Source: an uncultured Collinsella sp. (lineage in GTDB: Bacteria; Actinomycetota; Coriobacteriia; Coriobacteriales; Coriobacteriaceae). Taken from it: DNA of 11,475 bases. The position numbers were made by a program, and so were the translations under genes. Position 1 is the first letter of the stretch, and each line of letters opens with the position of its first letter. Under the pieces are notes generated by a model. The model made no database searches. It was not told the DNA's origin and worked only from the letters and a program-made list of their open reading frames with translations. The stretch spans positions 1 through 11,475 of the forward strand of contig CAUCXP010000031.1 in the NCBI GenBank assembly GCA_958446785.1. Direction: 5' to 3'. Below are positions 5,720 to 11,475 of the stretch, in pieces.

Positions 5720-6287
5720 ATAAGCCGCAAAATCACAATCTTTGACGCCACCCTGTGCGACGGTGAGCAGTCGCCGGGCGCCAGCATGAATACCGAGGAA
5801 AAGCTCTTCATCGCCCGCCAGCTGGTGCGCATGAACGTGGACGTTATCGAGGCGGGCTTTCCCATCTCGAGTCCTGGTGACTTTCGCTCCGTACAGGAGA
5901 TTGGCAAGATTGCGGGCGACCGATGCACGGTATGCGGCCTGACGCGCGCTGTCGACAGGGATATCGAAGTGGCTGCAGAGGCGCTCAAAACGGCCCAGAG
6001 GCCCCGTATCCATACAGGGCTGGGTGTGAGCACCAGTCACCTGCGCGACAAGCTCCATATGACTGAGGAAAGGGCAATTGAGTGAGCGATCCATGCCGTC
6101 AAACATGCTCGCAAGTTCGTTGACGATGTTGAGTTTTATGCCGAGGATGCCGGCCACTCCGATCAGGAGTTTCTGGTGCGCATTATCGAGGCGGCCGTAA
6201 AGGCCGGTGCCACGGTCGTGAACATCCCCGATACGATGGGCTACAACATGCCGTGGGACTTTGGCGCCCGCATCCGTGACCTGCGCG
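5720..6287 (+). pseudogene. leuA: 2-isopropylmalate synthase, decayed 5' fragment
   Basis: About 189 codons match the N-terminal part of LeuA, which condenses acetyl-CoA with 2-ketoisovalerate in the first step of leucine synthesis: [63 protein letters not shown]. Several lesions are visible. The codon at the expected start, 5 nt after an intact AGGAGG (5709-5714), is ATA. The catalytic Arg of the RDGEQ motif is Cys (TGC). An in-frame TGA interrupts at 6083-6085 after EERAIE, and the LeuA match resumes in the same frame beyond it. The sequence breaks off after ARIRDLR, so the His-x-His metal site and the regulatory domain are missing (family about 500 residues or more). It cannot encode active LeuA. 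An internal ATG at 5786 gives only a 99-residue stub. Confidence 0.9.
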
Positions 6288-6926
6288 GGCGCTGCGGGTG
6301 CGGCCGGTCAGCGTGCGGTCGACGTGATGGAGTATCGCGAGTACGAGATTGAGCGCATTGCGCGCCAGGCATTTGAGGCGGCGCGCAAACGTCGCGGCAA
6401 GGTGACGAGCGTTGATAAGCGCAACGTGCTGGAGACGAGCCGCATGTGGCGCGAGATCGTGCATCGCGTGCAAGACGAGGAGTACTCCGACGTGGAGCTT
6501 GAGGACCTGCTCGTCGACAACGCCGCCATGCAGCTCATCAGTCGACCGGCAGACTTTGACGTCGTGGTGACGGAGAACATATTCGGCGACATCCTGTCCG
6601 ATGAGGCGGCTCAGATTACCGGATCGCTCGGTATGCTTGCCTCTGCCTCGCTGGATGATGGCGTATCGCTGTTTGGGCCGAGCGCCGGCAGCGCTCCTGA
6701 CATCGCGGGGCTCGGCGTGGCCAATCCGCTGGCTCAAATCTTGTCGGTGGCGATGCTGCTGACCTACGCGCTCGACATGGGCGAGCAAGCCGCGTGGATC
6801 GAGAGCGCCGTGGCGCGCGTGCTCGACGAGGGCTGGCGCACCCGTGACATCGCCGATGTCAACACCCCGGCAGATAAGATCCTCGGCACCACGACGATGG
6901 GCGACAAGGTCGTCGCCGCGCTGTAG
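6288..6926 (+). pseudogene. leuB: 3-isopropylmalate dehydrogenase, 3' fragment
   Basis: About 210 residues match the C-terminal part of LeuB, the NAD-dependent dehydrogenase of leucine synthesis: [93 protein letters not shown]. The N-terminal ~150 residues of the ~360 in the family are missing, and the reading frame differs from that of the leuA fragment, so the junction near 6288 is a deletion that removed leuA's 3' end, leuB's 5' end and whatever lay between (probably leuC and leuD). A TTG at 6261 could open this frame, but the result would lack half the enzyme. The usual Glu of the LYEP motif is Gly (LFGP). The rest of the frame is intact to TAG 6924-6926, suggesting a fairly recent deletion. 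Confidence 0.88.
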
Positions 6927-6951
6927 GCGATGCCGATTCAAGCTGTCAAAT

Positions 6952-7008
6952 ATCTCAATCTGTAACATCTAAGGGGCAAAATCGTTCCTACCTGTTACAG
7001 ATTGAGAT
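6952..7008. repeat. Long inverted repeat, copy 1 (CTCAATCTGTAACA family)
   Basis: ATCTCAATCTGTAACA (6952-6967) and its perfect reverse complement (6993-7008) flank a 25-nt centre. It starts 26 nt after the leuB fragment and is followed by TTTT, so its RNA would form a long-looped 16-bp hairpin that could also terminate. A second copy lies 22 nt further on. No ORF is present. Confidence 0.85.
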
Positions 7009-7030
7009 TTTCGGCCGAGCATCCGTGGTC

Positions 7031-7089
7031 TGTCTCGATCTGTAACAGCTAACCGATTATTTGGGCCCTACCTGTTACAGATTGAGACA
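7031..7089. repeat. Long inverted repeat, copy 2 (CTCAATCTGTAACA family)
   Basis: 18-nt arms 7031-7048 and 7072-7089 pair with a single G-T position around a 23-nt centre. It shares with copy 1 the arm core and the inner blocks CTAA and CCTACCTG, while the centres differ. The region 6927-7277 has no gene; it is occupied by these two copies and the hairpin repeat at 7098-7160. Confidence 0.85.
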
Positions 7090-7097
7090 AACCGTTG

Positions 7098-7160
7098 GGA
7101 CAGGTCGGACGAGTCAGCAAAACCACCACAAAGGTGCCGGTCCCCTTCGTGGTGGTTTTT
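7098..7160. repeat. ACCACCAC hairpin repeat, copy B; likely bidirectional terminator
   Basis: AAAACCACCAC (7119-7129) pairs with GTGGTGGTTTT (7149-7159), with AAAGG/CCCTT-like inner pairing. Five T follow on the plus strand and four on the minus strand. Positions 7098-7157 match 9114-9173 at 57 of 60 bases, including the flank GGACAGGTCGGACGAGTCAG. It lies between the leuB remnant and the convergent anti-sigma gene, so it could end transcripts from both sides. Confidence 0.82.
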
Positions 7161-7277
7161 AGCGCAACGAGGTGTTCCCAGCCGACCATACGGGCGGCCT
7201 TGCGCTCACGCTGCTCGATGACAGCACATCTTTAGACGCGAAGTGCGGAACCGGGTGCATATACGAGCCGCGTAGCG

Positions 7278-8408
7278 TTACGAATTCATGGGAATGACCG
7301 TATCGCCAATTTGTACGCTTGCAATCTTGTCTGTGTCACAAACTTGCGAGAACGGCCAGGTCTTGTGGACATCAGTGGTGCCGTTATCCAGTTTATTTGC
7401 GAAATAGCCGCTGTGGCTGGTTGCGTCCTCAACATGACCGTCTTTGAACGTCACGATGAGGGGTATGTTGCCAACGGCATCCATAGACTCCTCCATGTTT
7501 TGAGACATCTTGCCGCTGTTGTTGTCGTGTTCGATGGAACGATCTATGTTGTAGCGGACTGAAACGCCAACGCAGGATACGGTGGCCTCTTGAATCGTCG
7601 CCTTGGTGCCGTTAAAGTTGACCGATTTGGGCGCGGGAATCGTAACGGATGTATCTTCGTAATTCAGCTGGAACTTAAGATCCCATGGGCCCGTAAGTAT
7701 TTTCTTATACTCGGGAAGCTCTTTGCCAGCACGTGGCACAACGAGAGAGTTGATATGCGTGCGGACGGTCCTGCCCATAAGGCCGGGTGATTCAACGCTG
7801 AACTGTGCAAAGTATTGAATGCTGGAGTCATTGGGGTTCTTGTCAATGAGCCATGATTGGCCTTGGCCGCCATGCTCGCCATCAACGTATACGTTTCCAT
7901 CGACACTTCCGGCGATAGTTCCGTTCTCGCCCGGATCGGAAAGCTTTTTCAGGGCAGCGGGATCGTCGAACGTAAGCGTATAGGCGATGGTAACCATATC
8001 CTTGTCGCCCATGATGGCGTCGGCGGTCACGGTGACTCCGTTGTTGGAGCAGCTAGCACCGACGGGCCGGCCAATACGGTCGATGATCTCGGTTTGAGAA
8101 GCAGGTCCGTCAAAGATGTCGGAAAGCATGTCAGAAGGAAGCGGCAGGACGCCTGTTGCCATAGCCGTGCCAGCGCCTCCAATGACGATAGCGAGGACTG
8201 CCGTTACAGCGGCAATGCGAGCGACTGTTCTTACGGGATGGCGGGCGATGCGCGGCTTGCGTCGCGTGCCATTAAAGTTGCTTTGAGCGGTCGCCGCATC
8301 GCTCGAGGCGACGGACTGAGCAATCGAGTTTGCCATGTGCTGCTTCGCATTATCGGTAAACGAAATGTGCTCCAGGGCGTGGCGATAGTCATTCGAATTC
8401 GTAGTCAT
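7278..8408 (-). CDS. DUF4179-type membrane anti-sigma factor
   Basis: The 376-residue product has a soluble N-terminal part (1-60, beginning YRHALEHISFTDNAKQHMANS), one membrane segment (about 63-86) and a large outer domain. The stretch GVTVTADAIMGDKDMVTIAYTLTFDD (124-149) is characteristic of DUF4179, and the C-terminal half (WDLKFQL, PKSVNFNGTKATIQEATVSCVGVSV) resembles DUF5643. Such proteins usually hold an ECF sigma factor at the membrane through the cytoplasmic part and sense envelope conditions outside. No zinc HxxxCxxC anti-sigma motif is present. The start ATG (8406-8408) has AAGGAG 6 nt upstream and lies inside the 3' end of the sigma gene, overlapping it by 20 nt, so the two are translationally coupled. 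The signal sensed is unknown. Confidence 0.8.
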   Translation of the reverse strand: MTTNSNDYRHALEHISFTDNAKQHMANSIAQSVASSDAATAQSNFNGTRRKPRIARHPVRTVARIAAVTAVLAIVIGGAGTAMATGVLPLPSDMLSDIFDGPASQTEIIDRIGRPVGASCSNNGVTVTADAIMGDKDMVTIAYTLTFDDPAALKKLSDPGENGTIAGSVDGNVYVDGEHGGQGQSWLIDKNPNDSSIQYFAQFSVESPGLMGRTVRTHINSLVVPRAGKELPEYKKILTGPWDLKFQLNYEDTSVTIPAPKSVNFNGTKATIQEATVSCVGVSVRYNIDRSIEHDNNSGKMSQNMEESMDAVGNIPLIVTFKDGHVEDATSHSGYFANKLDNGTTDVHKTWPFSQVCDTDKIASVQIGDTVIPMNS

Positions 8409-8949
8409 TGTGGTCTCCTTTCAAGGAAAGCCGAAGTGACGCACGTCCGCGGCTAAGGTGCTGGGCGGTTGCAGCTGGCGTCGCGTGAACGGCGTCTGCG
8501 ATTTCCCTGATGCTCATGCCTGCGTAGTAGTGCAAAAAGATGGCGATGCGCTGTGCTTGAGGCAGGGCCGTGACAGCGGAAAGAATGGCGCAGTCGCGTT
8601 GCGCGAATTCTTGCTCGGTATGTGTTACGGGTGCGCAGAAATCGGGGAGCGAATCGAGGTCGACAACCGGGTGATTCGCGTGCGTACGGCCGATATCGCG
8701 ACATGCGTTCAGTGCGACTCGGATCACCCAAGCACGTTCGTGTTCGAGCGAGTCGAACGGTTGAGTGCGTTGGAGAATCTTGATCAGCGTGTCCTGGCAG
8801 ATGTCTTGAGCGTCGTCAGCGGATCCTAGGGCCGAATAGCACAATCGAAGGATGAGGTCGGAATACGTGTCGACCAAGCGCTTTGCTTCCCGCTCGATCT
8901 GATCGGCATCGCATCGGAGCGTGCTATTGCGGTTACGGCGTGCAGGCAT
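8389..8949 (-). CDS. ECF-family RNA polymerase sigma factor
   Basis: A 186-residue sigma-70 family protein with only regions 2 and 4. Region 2 (about 26-90) shows YSDLILRLCYSALGSADDAQDICQDTLIKIL and the WVIRVALNACRD segment. Region 4 (about 118-178) shows the helix-turn-helix SIREIADAVHATPAATAQHLSRGR. ECF sigmas direct RNA polymerase to stress or envelope genes. The start MPARRNRN (ATG 8947-8949) is preferred because GGAGGT lies 6 nt upstream; the frame extends to 9042 but that extension (MSTYAVSTVLYV) shows no family match and has no ribosome binding site noted. Its last codons overlap the anti-sigma gene. An AACTT (minus strand, 9033-9037) upstream could be part of an autoregulated ECF -35 element, but a matching -10 at normal spacing was not found. 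Confidence 0.9.
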   Translation of the reverse strand: MPARRNRNSTLRCDADQIEREAKRLVDTYSDLILRLCYSALGSADDAQDICQDTLIKILQRTQPFDSLEHERAWVIRVALNACRDIGRTHANHPVVDLDSLPDFCAPVTHTEQEFAQRDCAILSAVTALPQAQRIAIFLHYYAGMSIREIADAVHATPAATAQHLSRGRASLRLSLKGDHNDYEFE

Positions 8950-9040
8950 AGTGTCACCTCCAATTGGTCGTGGTGGATATAGGGAAGGCGTCTCGCGAGG
9001 TCCCTCTACATACAACACGGTCGAGACTGCATAAGTTGAC

Positions 9041-9067
9041 AAAAAAAGACGGCACGTGAGCGCCGTC
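9041..9067 (-). terminator. Intrinsic terminator on the minus strand
   Basis: Read on the minus strand, GACGGC (9067-9062) pairs with GCCGTC (9053-9048), followed by seven T (9047-9041). It lies downstream of the metallophosphoesterase gene and upstream of the sigma gene, isolating the two units. Confidence 0.88.
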
Positions 9068-9113
9068 CTTACAAAACAATGAGTGTTCTCGTTAATTACA
9101 CAAGCACCGTGAT

Positions 9114-9173
9114 GGACAGGTCGGACGAGTCAGCAAAACCACCATAAAGGTGCCTATCCCCTTCGTGGTGGTT
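9114..9173. repeat. ACCACCAC hairpin repeat, copy C
   Basis: 57 of 60 bases match copy B (7098-7157); differences fall at 9145, 9155 and 9156. The hairpin AAACCACCA/TGGTGGTT has TTTT on the minus strand, directly after the 3' end of the metallophosphoesterase gene (stop 9182), so it can serve as a first terminator before the one at 9041-9067. Confidence 0.82.
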
Positions 9174-9181
9174 GTTGGCAG

Positions 9182-9892
9182 TTACCAGGGGGTTCTGGCG
9201 GTTGAAGACTCGATTGCTTCGTGGCGTTTGAGCTCGCGGCGCATGGTTTGCGAGTTGAGCCAAGCGGCCTTCCAACCGCGCGTGGGGTAGCGCGCTTCAT
9301 CCAGCTCAAACTGCGTATAGCCGCACGCGTTGATGATTGTTGTCCCGCATGCATGCTGGCGCTCACGCTGAAAGTCGCGACCATAGCATTGGTGCACATG
9401 CCCGTGCACCATGTAGTCGGCCCCCCAGGACTCAAGCGCTGTGTTAAAGCACTCAAACCCTCGATGCGGCAGATCGTCCAGATCACCCATACCGGCGGCG
9501 GGTGCATGGGTAAGCAGAATGTCGCACCCGCCGACCATCCTAACCTTACGCGACAGCTTACGCATGCGCTTGGACATCTCGCGTTCGGTGTACATGTTGG
9601 CGCCGTCGCGATAACGCATGGACCCGCCAAGGCCCGCAATGCGAATCCCCCGGTACGTGTACACGCTGTCTTCCACGCAGATACATCCGCCCGGTGCATG
9701 ACGTGCGTAGCGGTCGTCGTGGTTGCCGCGAACGTAGATGAGCGGTTTGTTGATGACGGTGACCAAAAACTCAAGATAGTCCGGGTCCAGATCGCCGGCA
9801 GACAGAATCAGGTCGACACCCTCAAAGCGCTCCTTGCGAAAGCACTCCCATAGGCATCGCTCTTCGGTATCGGCTATGGCAAGGATCTTCAT
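9182..9892 (-). CDS. Calcineurin-like metallophosphoesterase
   Basis: A 236-residue single-domain metallophosphoesterase. The two-metal motifs are visible: IAD at 6-8, SAGDLD at 31-36, GNHDD at 56-60, LTHAP at 127-131 and HGHVH at 163-167. Motif I reads D-T-E (8-10) where the general family has D-x-H; Glu10 may replace the His ligand. The segments LDPDYLEFLVTVINKP, GLGGSMRYRDGANMYTE and LPHRGFECF look like a distinct subfamily, and I recall similar proteins from gut Clostridia, which cannot be checked here. The substrate is unknown; nucleotide or phosphodiester substrates are typical of the superfamily. There is no signal peptide, so it is cytosolic. Its ATG overlaps the TGA of the upstream BMP-domain gene as ATGA, so it is translated from the same mRNA and likely acts with it. 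Confidence 0.85.
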   Translation of the reverse strand: MKILAIADTEERCLWECFRKERFEGVDLILSAGDLDPDYLEFLVTVINKPLIYVRGNHDDRYARHAPGGCICVEDSVYTYRGIRIAGLGGSMRYRDGANMYTEREMSKRMRKLSRKVRMVGGCDILLTHAPAAGMGDLDDLPHRGFECFNTALESWGADYMVHGHVHQCYGRDFQRERQHACGTTIINACGYTQFELDEARYPTRGWKAAWLNSQTMRRELKRHEAIESSTARTPW

Positions 9893-11475
9893 AGGGCGCG
9901 GACTTTCGGCTCATCGTCGAGTTGTGGAATGGTGCCCACCACGTTGTCGGCCAGCCAGTCCATCTCGACGATTTGCGTGCTCGGCAGTGGGGGAAAGCCC
10001 TCGATCTGCACCACGCCGTCTTGGCTATGGAGCTCGCCGCCAAATGGATTGATGGAGCCCTCGACGATGCCATTGCGGAGCAGCTGAACAAGCTTGCGCG
10101 TCTGATAGGGCAGGCCCGGAGCGTAGCGAATGTCGATGATGCCCGAGCTCATACCATACCAGTAGTTGACGGCACGAACCTGGCTGTCGTCACTGGTCTC
10201 ATCCCAGGTGCCGTGCAGCAGGCTTCGCACGATAAGCTCGTAGTATCGGCCCCAGTTCCATACCGGCATGGCGATGCCGACGACCTTGCCATCGACCAGG
10301 CGGTGGAGTCCGTAGGCCGTAGGGTCTTCGAGCGACTTGGACATGTCAGCGCCGGTCATAACGCTCACGCCTTCGCGGCACATGGCCTCGGCAAGACCGC
10401 CGGCGGGCACATCGCCCCAGGTCAGGATAATTTGCGCGCGGGGGTCGAGCAGCGAGGCGCCAATCGCAAAGGCGTTGATCTCGCTAAGCGCGCCCGACGC
10501 AAAGACGGACGCGTGGTAACCAATGCGATGGTTGTCCGCCATACTGGCGGCAAGGGCGCCCAGGAGGAACTTGGCCTCGTACATCTTGCCAAAGTACGAA
10601 CGGACGCTTTGGTGGGGAAGGCCGATAGAGCAGTTGAGAAACCGCACCTGGGGATACTCAACGGCTGCCCTGAGCGTGTATTCCATCAGACGGTGCGAGG
10701 TCGAGAAGATGACGTTGTCTCCATGTTTGACAGCCGTTTCCACGGCGGCGTAGAACATGTCCGGATCGTGGCAGTCCTCGAATGCCTCGGTGCGCACGAT
10801 GCCGCCAAAGTGCTCGTCGAGATACTGGCGCCCCTGGTCGTGCAGGCTGTCCCAGCTCGACGTAACGCAGGGGAATTCATGGATAAAGGCGATGCGCAGG
10901 GGGTTGGCAGCCGAGTAGACGGTCTTGCTCATAAAGAAGTTGAGCACGCCCGAGGTAGCTTTTGTCGGTGCGCCCTCTTTCTCGTTGGGCTGCGGCGCTT
11001 CGACAAGATCGACTTTGTCCTCGTCGCTTTTGCCGGCAATGATCAGCTCGCGCCAAATCTTGCACAGGCGGTTTACGACGATGTCCGTCGGCGTATCCAG
11101 CAGGCGGTCCTGGTTGTACACGTTGAGGTAGACGAGCATGGCGTCGGCGGGCGTAATGTCCAGATGGTCGCCGCCGGCGCGCAGGTAGGCGCGTTTAAAG
11201 AGTAGGAAGGTGTGGCGCAGGTAGTCGACCTTTTTCTGTGGCCACTTTTCGACAAGGTCCTGGCCGAGCATCTTGGCGAGCGTCTCGTAGCTTCCCTCGC
11301 GCGAGAACTCGATCTCGTATAGGGGGCAGACGCGCCAAAACGCGCAGAACTCGCCGTACAGGCGACTTTCGACGGAATCCCATTTGCTGGGGTAGAGACG
11401 GGTGACCTTGGCCGAAACCGTCGGGGCATCCAGGAATTTGAGGACGCTGACGCGCTTGTTGCCCTCCTGGACGTA
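9889..11475 (-). CDS. ParB-like / BMP ligand-binding fusion protein (5' end outside window)
   Basis: The frame is open from the right edge to TGA 9891-9889: 528 visible residues. Residues 1-14 (YVQEGNKRVSVLKF) resemble the ParB/sulfiredoxin-like motif around its conserved Gly-x-Arg turn; the start of that domain lies beyond the window. Residues about 30-190 are mostly helical (WDSVESRLYGEFCAFW, IEFSREGSYETLAKMLG, KVDYLRHTFLLFKRAYL), with a charged linker near 150-175. From about 192 on a BMP/PnrA-type periplasmic-binding-like domain follows: PLRIAFIHEFPCVTSSWDSL, HDQGRQYLDEHFGG, NVIFSTSHRLMEYTLRAA, YFGKMYEAKFLLGALAASM, GYHASVFASGALSEINAFA, INPFGGELHSQDGVV. Classical BMP proteins are exported nucleoside-binding lipoproteins; a domain fused behind a ParB-like region points to a cytosolic sensor instead. 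An internal ATG at 11271 would cut through the helical region and is not the start. The ATGA junction couples it to the metallophosphoesterase. Confidence 0.75.
   Translation of the reverse strand, partial: YVQEGNKRVSVLKFLDAPTVSAKVTRLYPSKWDSVESRLYGEFCAFWRVCPLYEIEFSREGSYETLAKMLGQDLVEKWPQKKVDYLRHTFLLFKRAYLRAGGDHLDITPADAMLVYLNVYNQDRLLDTPTDIVVNRLCKIWRELIIAGKSDEDKVDLVEAPQPNEKEGAPTKATSGVLNFFMSKTVYSAANPLRIAFIHEFPCVTSSWDSLHDQGRQYLDEHFGGIVRTEAFEDCHDPDMFYAAVETAVKHGDNVIFSTSHRLMEYTLRAAVEYPQVRFLNCSIGLPHQSVRSYFGKMYEAKFLLGALAASMADNHRIGYHASVFASGALSEINAFAIGASLLDPRAQIILTWGDVPAGGLAEAMCREGVSVMTGADMSKSLEDPTAYGLHRLVDGKVVGIAMPVWNWGRYYELIVRSLLHGTWDETSDDSQVRAVNYWYGMSSGIIDIRYAPGLPYQTRKLVQLLRNGIVEGSINPFGGELHSQDGVVQIEGFPPLPSTQIVEMDWLADNVVGTIPQLDDEPKVRAL

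Noticed and set aside
5582..6157. 191-codon minus-strand frame over the attenuator and leuA remnant
   Set aside because: The plus strand carries clear LeuA motifs; the minus frame is a shadow.
6952..7160. CRISPR array
   Set aside because: The repeats are two long inverted-repeat elements and one different hairpin, without uniform direct repeats and spacers.
7160..7240. Protein-like stretch on the minus strand (IEQRERKAARMVGWEHL)
   Set aside because: No start codon with a binding site, a stop directly upstream, and it reads on through the hairpin repeats; too short to call a gene remnant.
9922..11205. 427-codon plus-strand frame opposite the BMP-domain gene
   Set aside because: Antisense shadow; the minus-strand protein has clear family motifs throughout.

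Overview
This window looks like chromosomal DNA of a Coriobacteriia actinobacterium, most likely Collinsella or a close relative. The ribosomal and elongation-factor genes use GC-rich, strongly biased codons. The order tRNA-Tyr/Thr/Met - tuf - rpmG - tRNA-Trp - secE - nusG - rplK - rplA is classic bacterial synteny. The accessory genes (ECF sigma with a DUF4179-type anti-sigma, BMP-domain protein with a metallophosphoesterase) are of types I associate with gut Coriobacteriia and Clostridia. The genus is an inference, not proven by the sequence.

Layout. 1-538: 3' part of a gene for an RpiR/MurR-like SIS-domain protein. 539-940: no credible gene, but a 15-bp perfect inverted repeat and a near-consensus promoter. 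941-1188: three tRNA genes (Tyr, Thr, elongator Met). 1285-2475: tuf with its own terminator. 2680-5397: a second promoter, then rpmG, tRNA-Trp, secE, nusG, rplK and rplA, ending at a strong terminator. The rplK-rplA spacer folds into three hairpins, the last a candidate L1 operator.

5398-6926: the most informative accessory stretch. A 19-codon leader peptide rich in rare CTA leucine codons is followed by mutually exclusive pause, antiterminator and terminator helices, a complete leucine attenuator. It now sits in front of a collapsed operon: a leuA fragment (start codon ATA, catalytic Arg changed to Cys, in-frame TGA) joined out of frame to a leuB 3' fragment, with everything between deleted. 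6927-7277 has no gene but holds two copies of a long inverted repeat (CTCAATCTGTAACA arms) and one copy of an ACCACCAC hairpin repeat that occurs three times in the window, each time at a gene end.

7278-8949 (minus): an ECF sigma factor and, overlapping it by 20 nt, its presumed membrane anti-sigma factor. 9041-9173 holds a minus-strand terminator and the third hairpin repeat. 9182-11475 (minus): a two-gene unit joined by an ATGA overlap. The upstream gene, cut by the window edge, fuses a ParB-like segment and a helical region to a BMP/PnrA-type ligand-binding domain with no visible export signal. The downstream gene is a calcineurin-like metallophosphoesterase. This pair is the best candidate for an uncharacterised system: an apparently intracellular ligand sensor coupled to a phosphoesterase.

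How the parts work together: the left half supplies translation (tRNAs, EF-Tu, L33, L11, L1), secretion (SecE) and transcription elongation (NusG). The right half is regulatory and signalling DNA, with a decaying leucine operon between.
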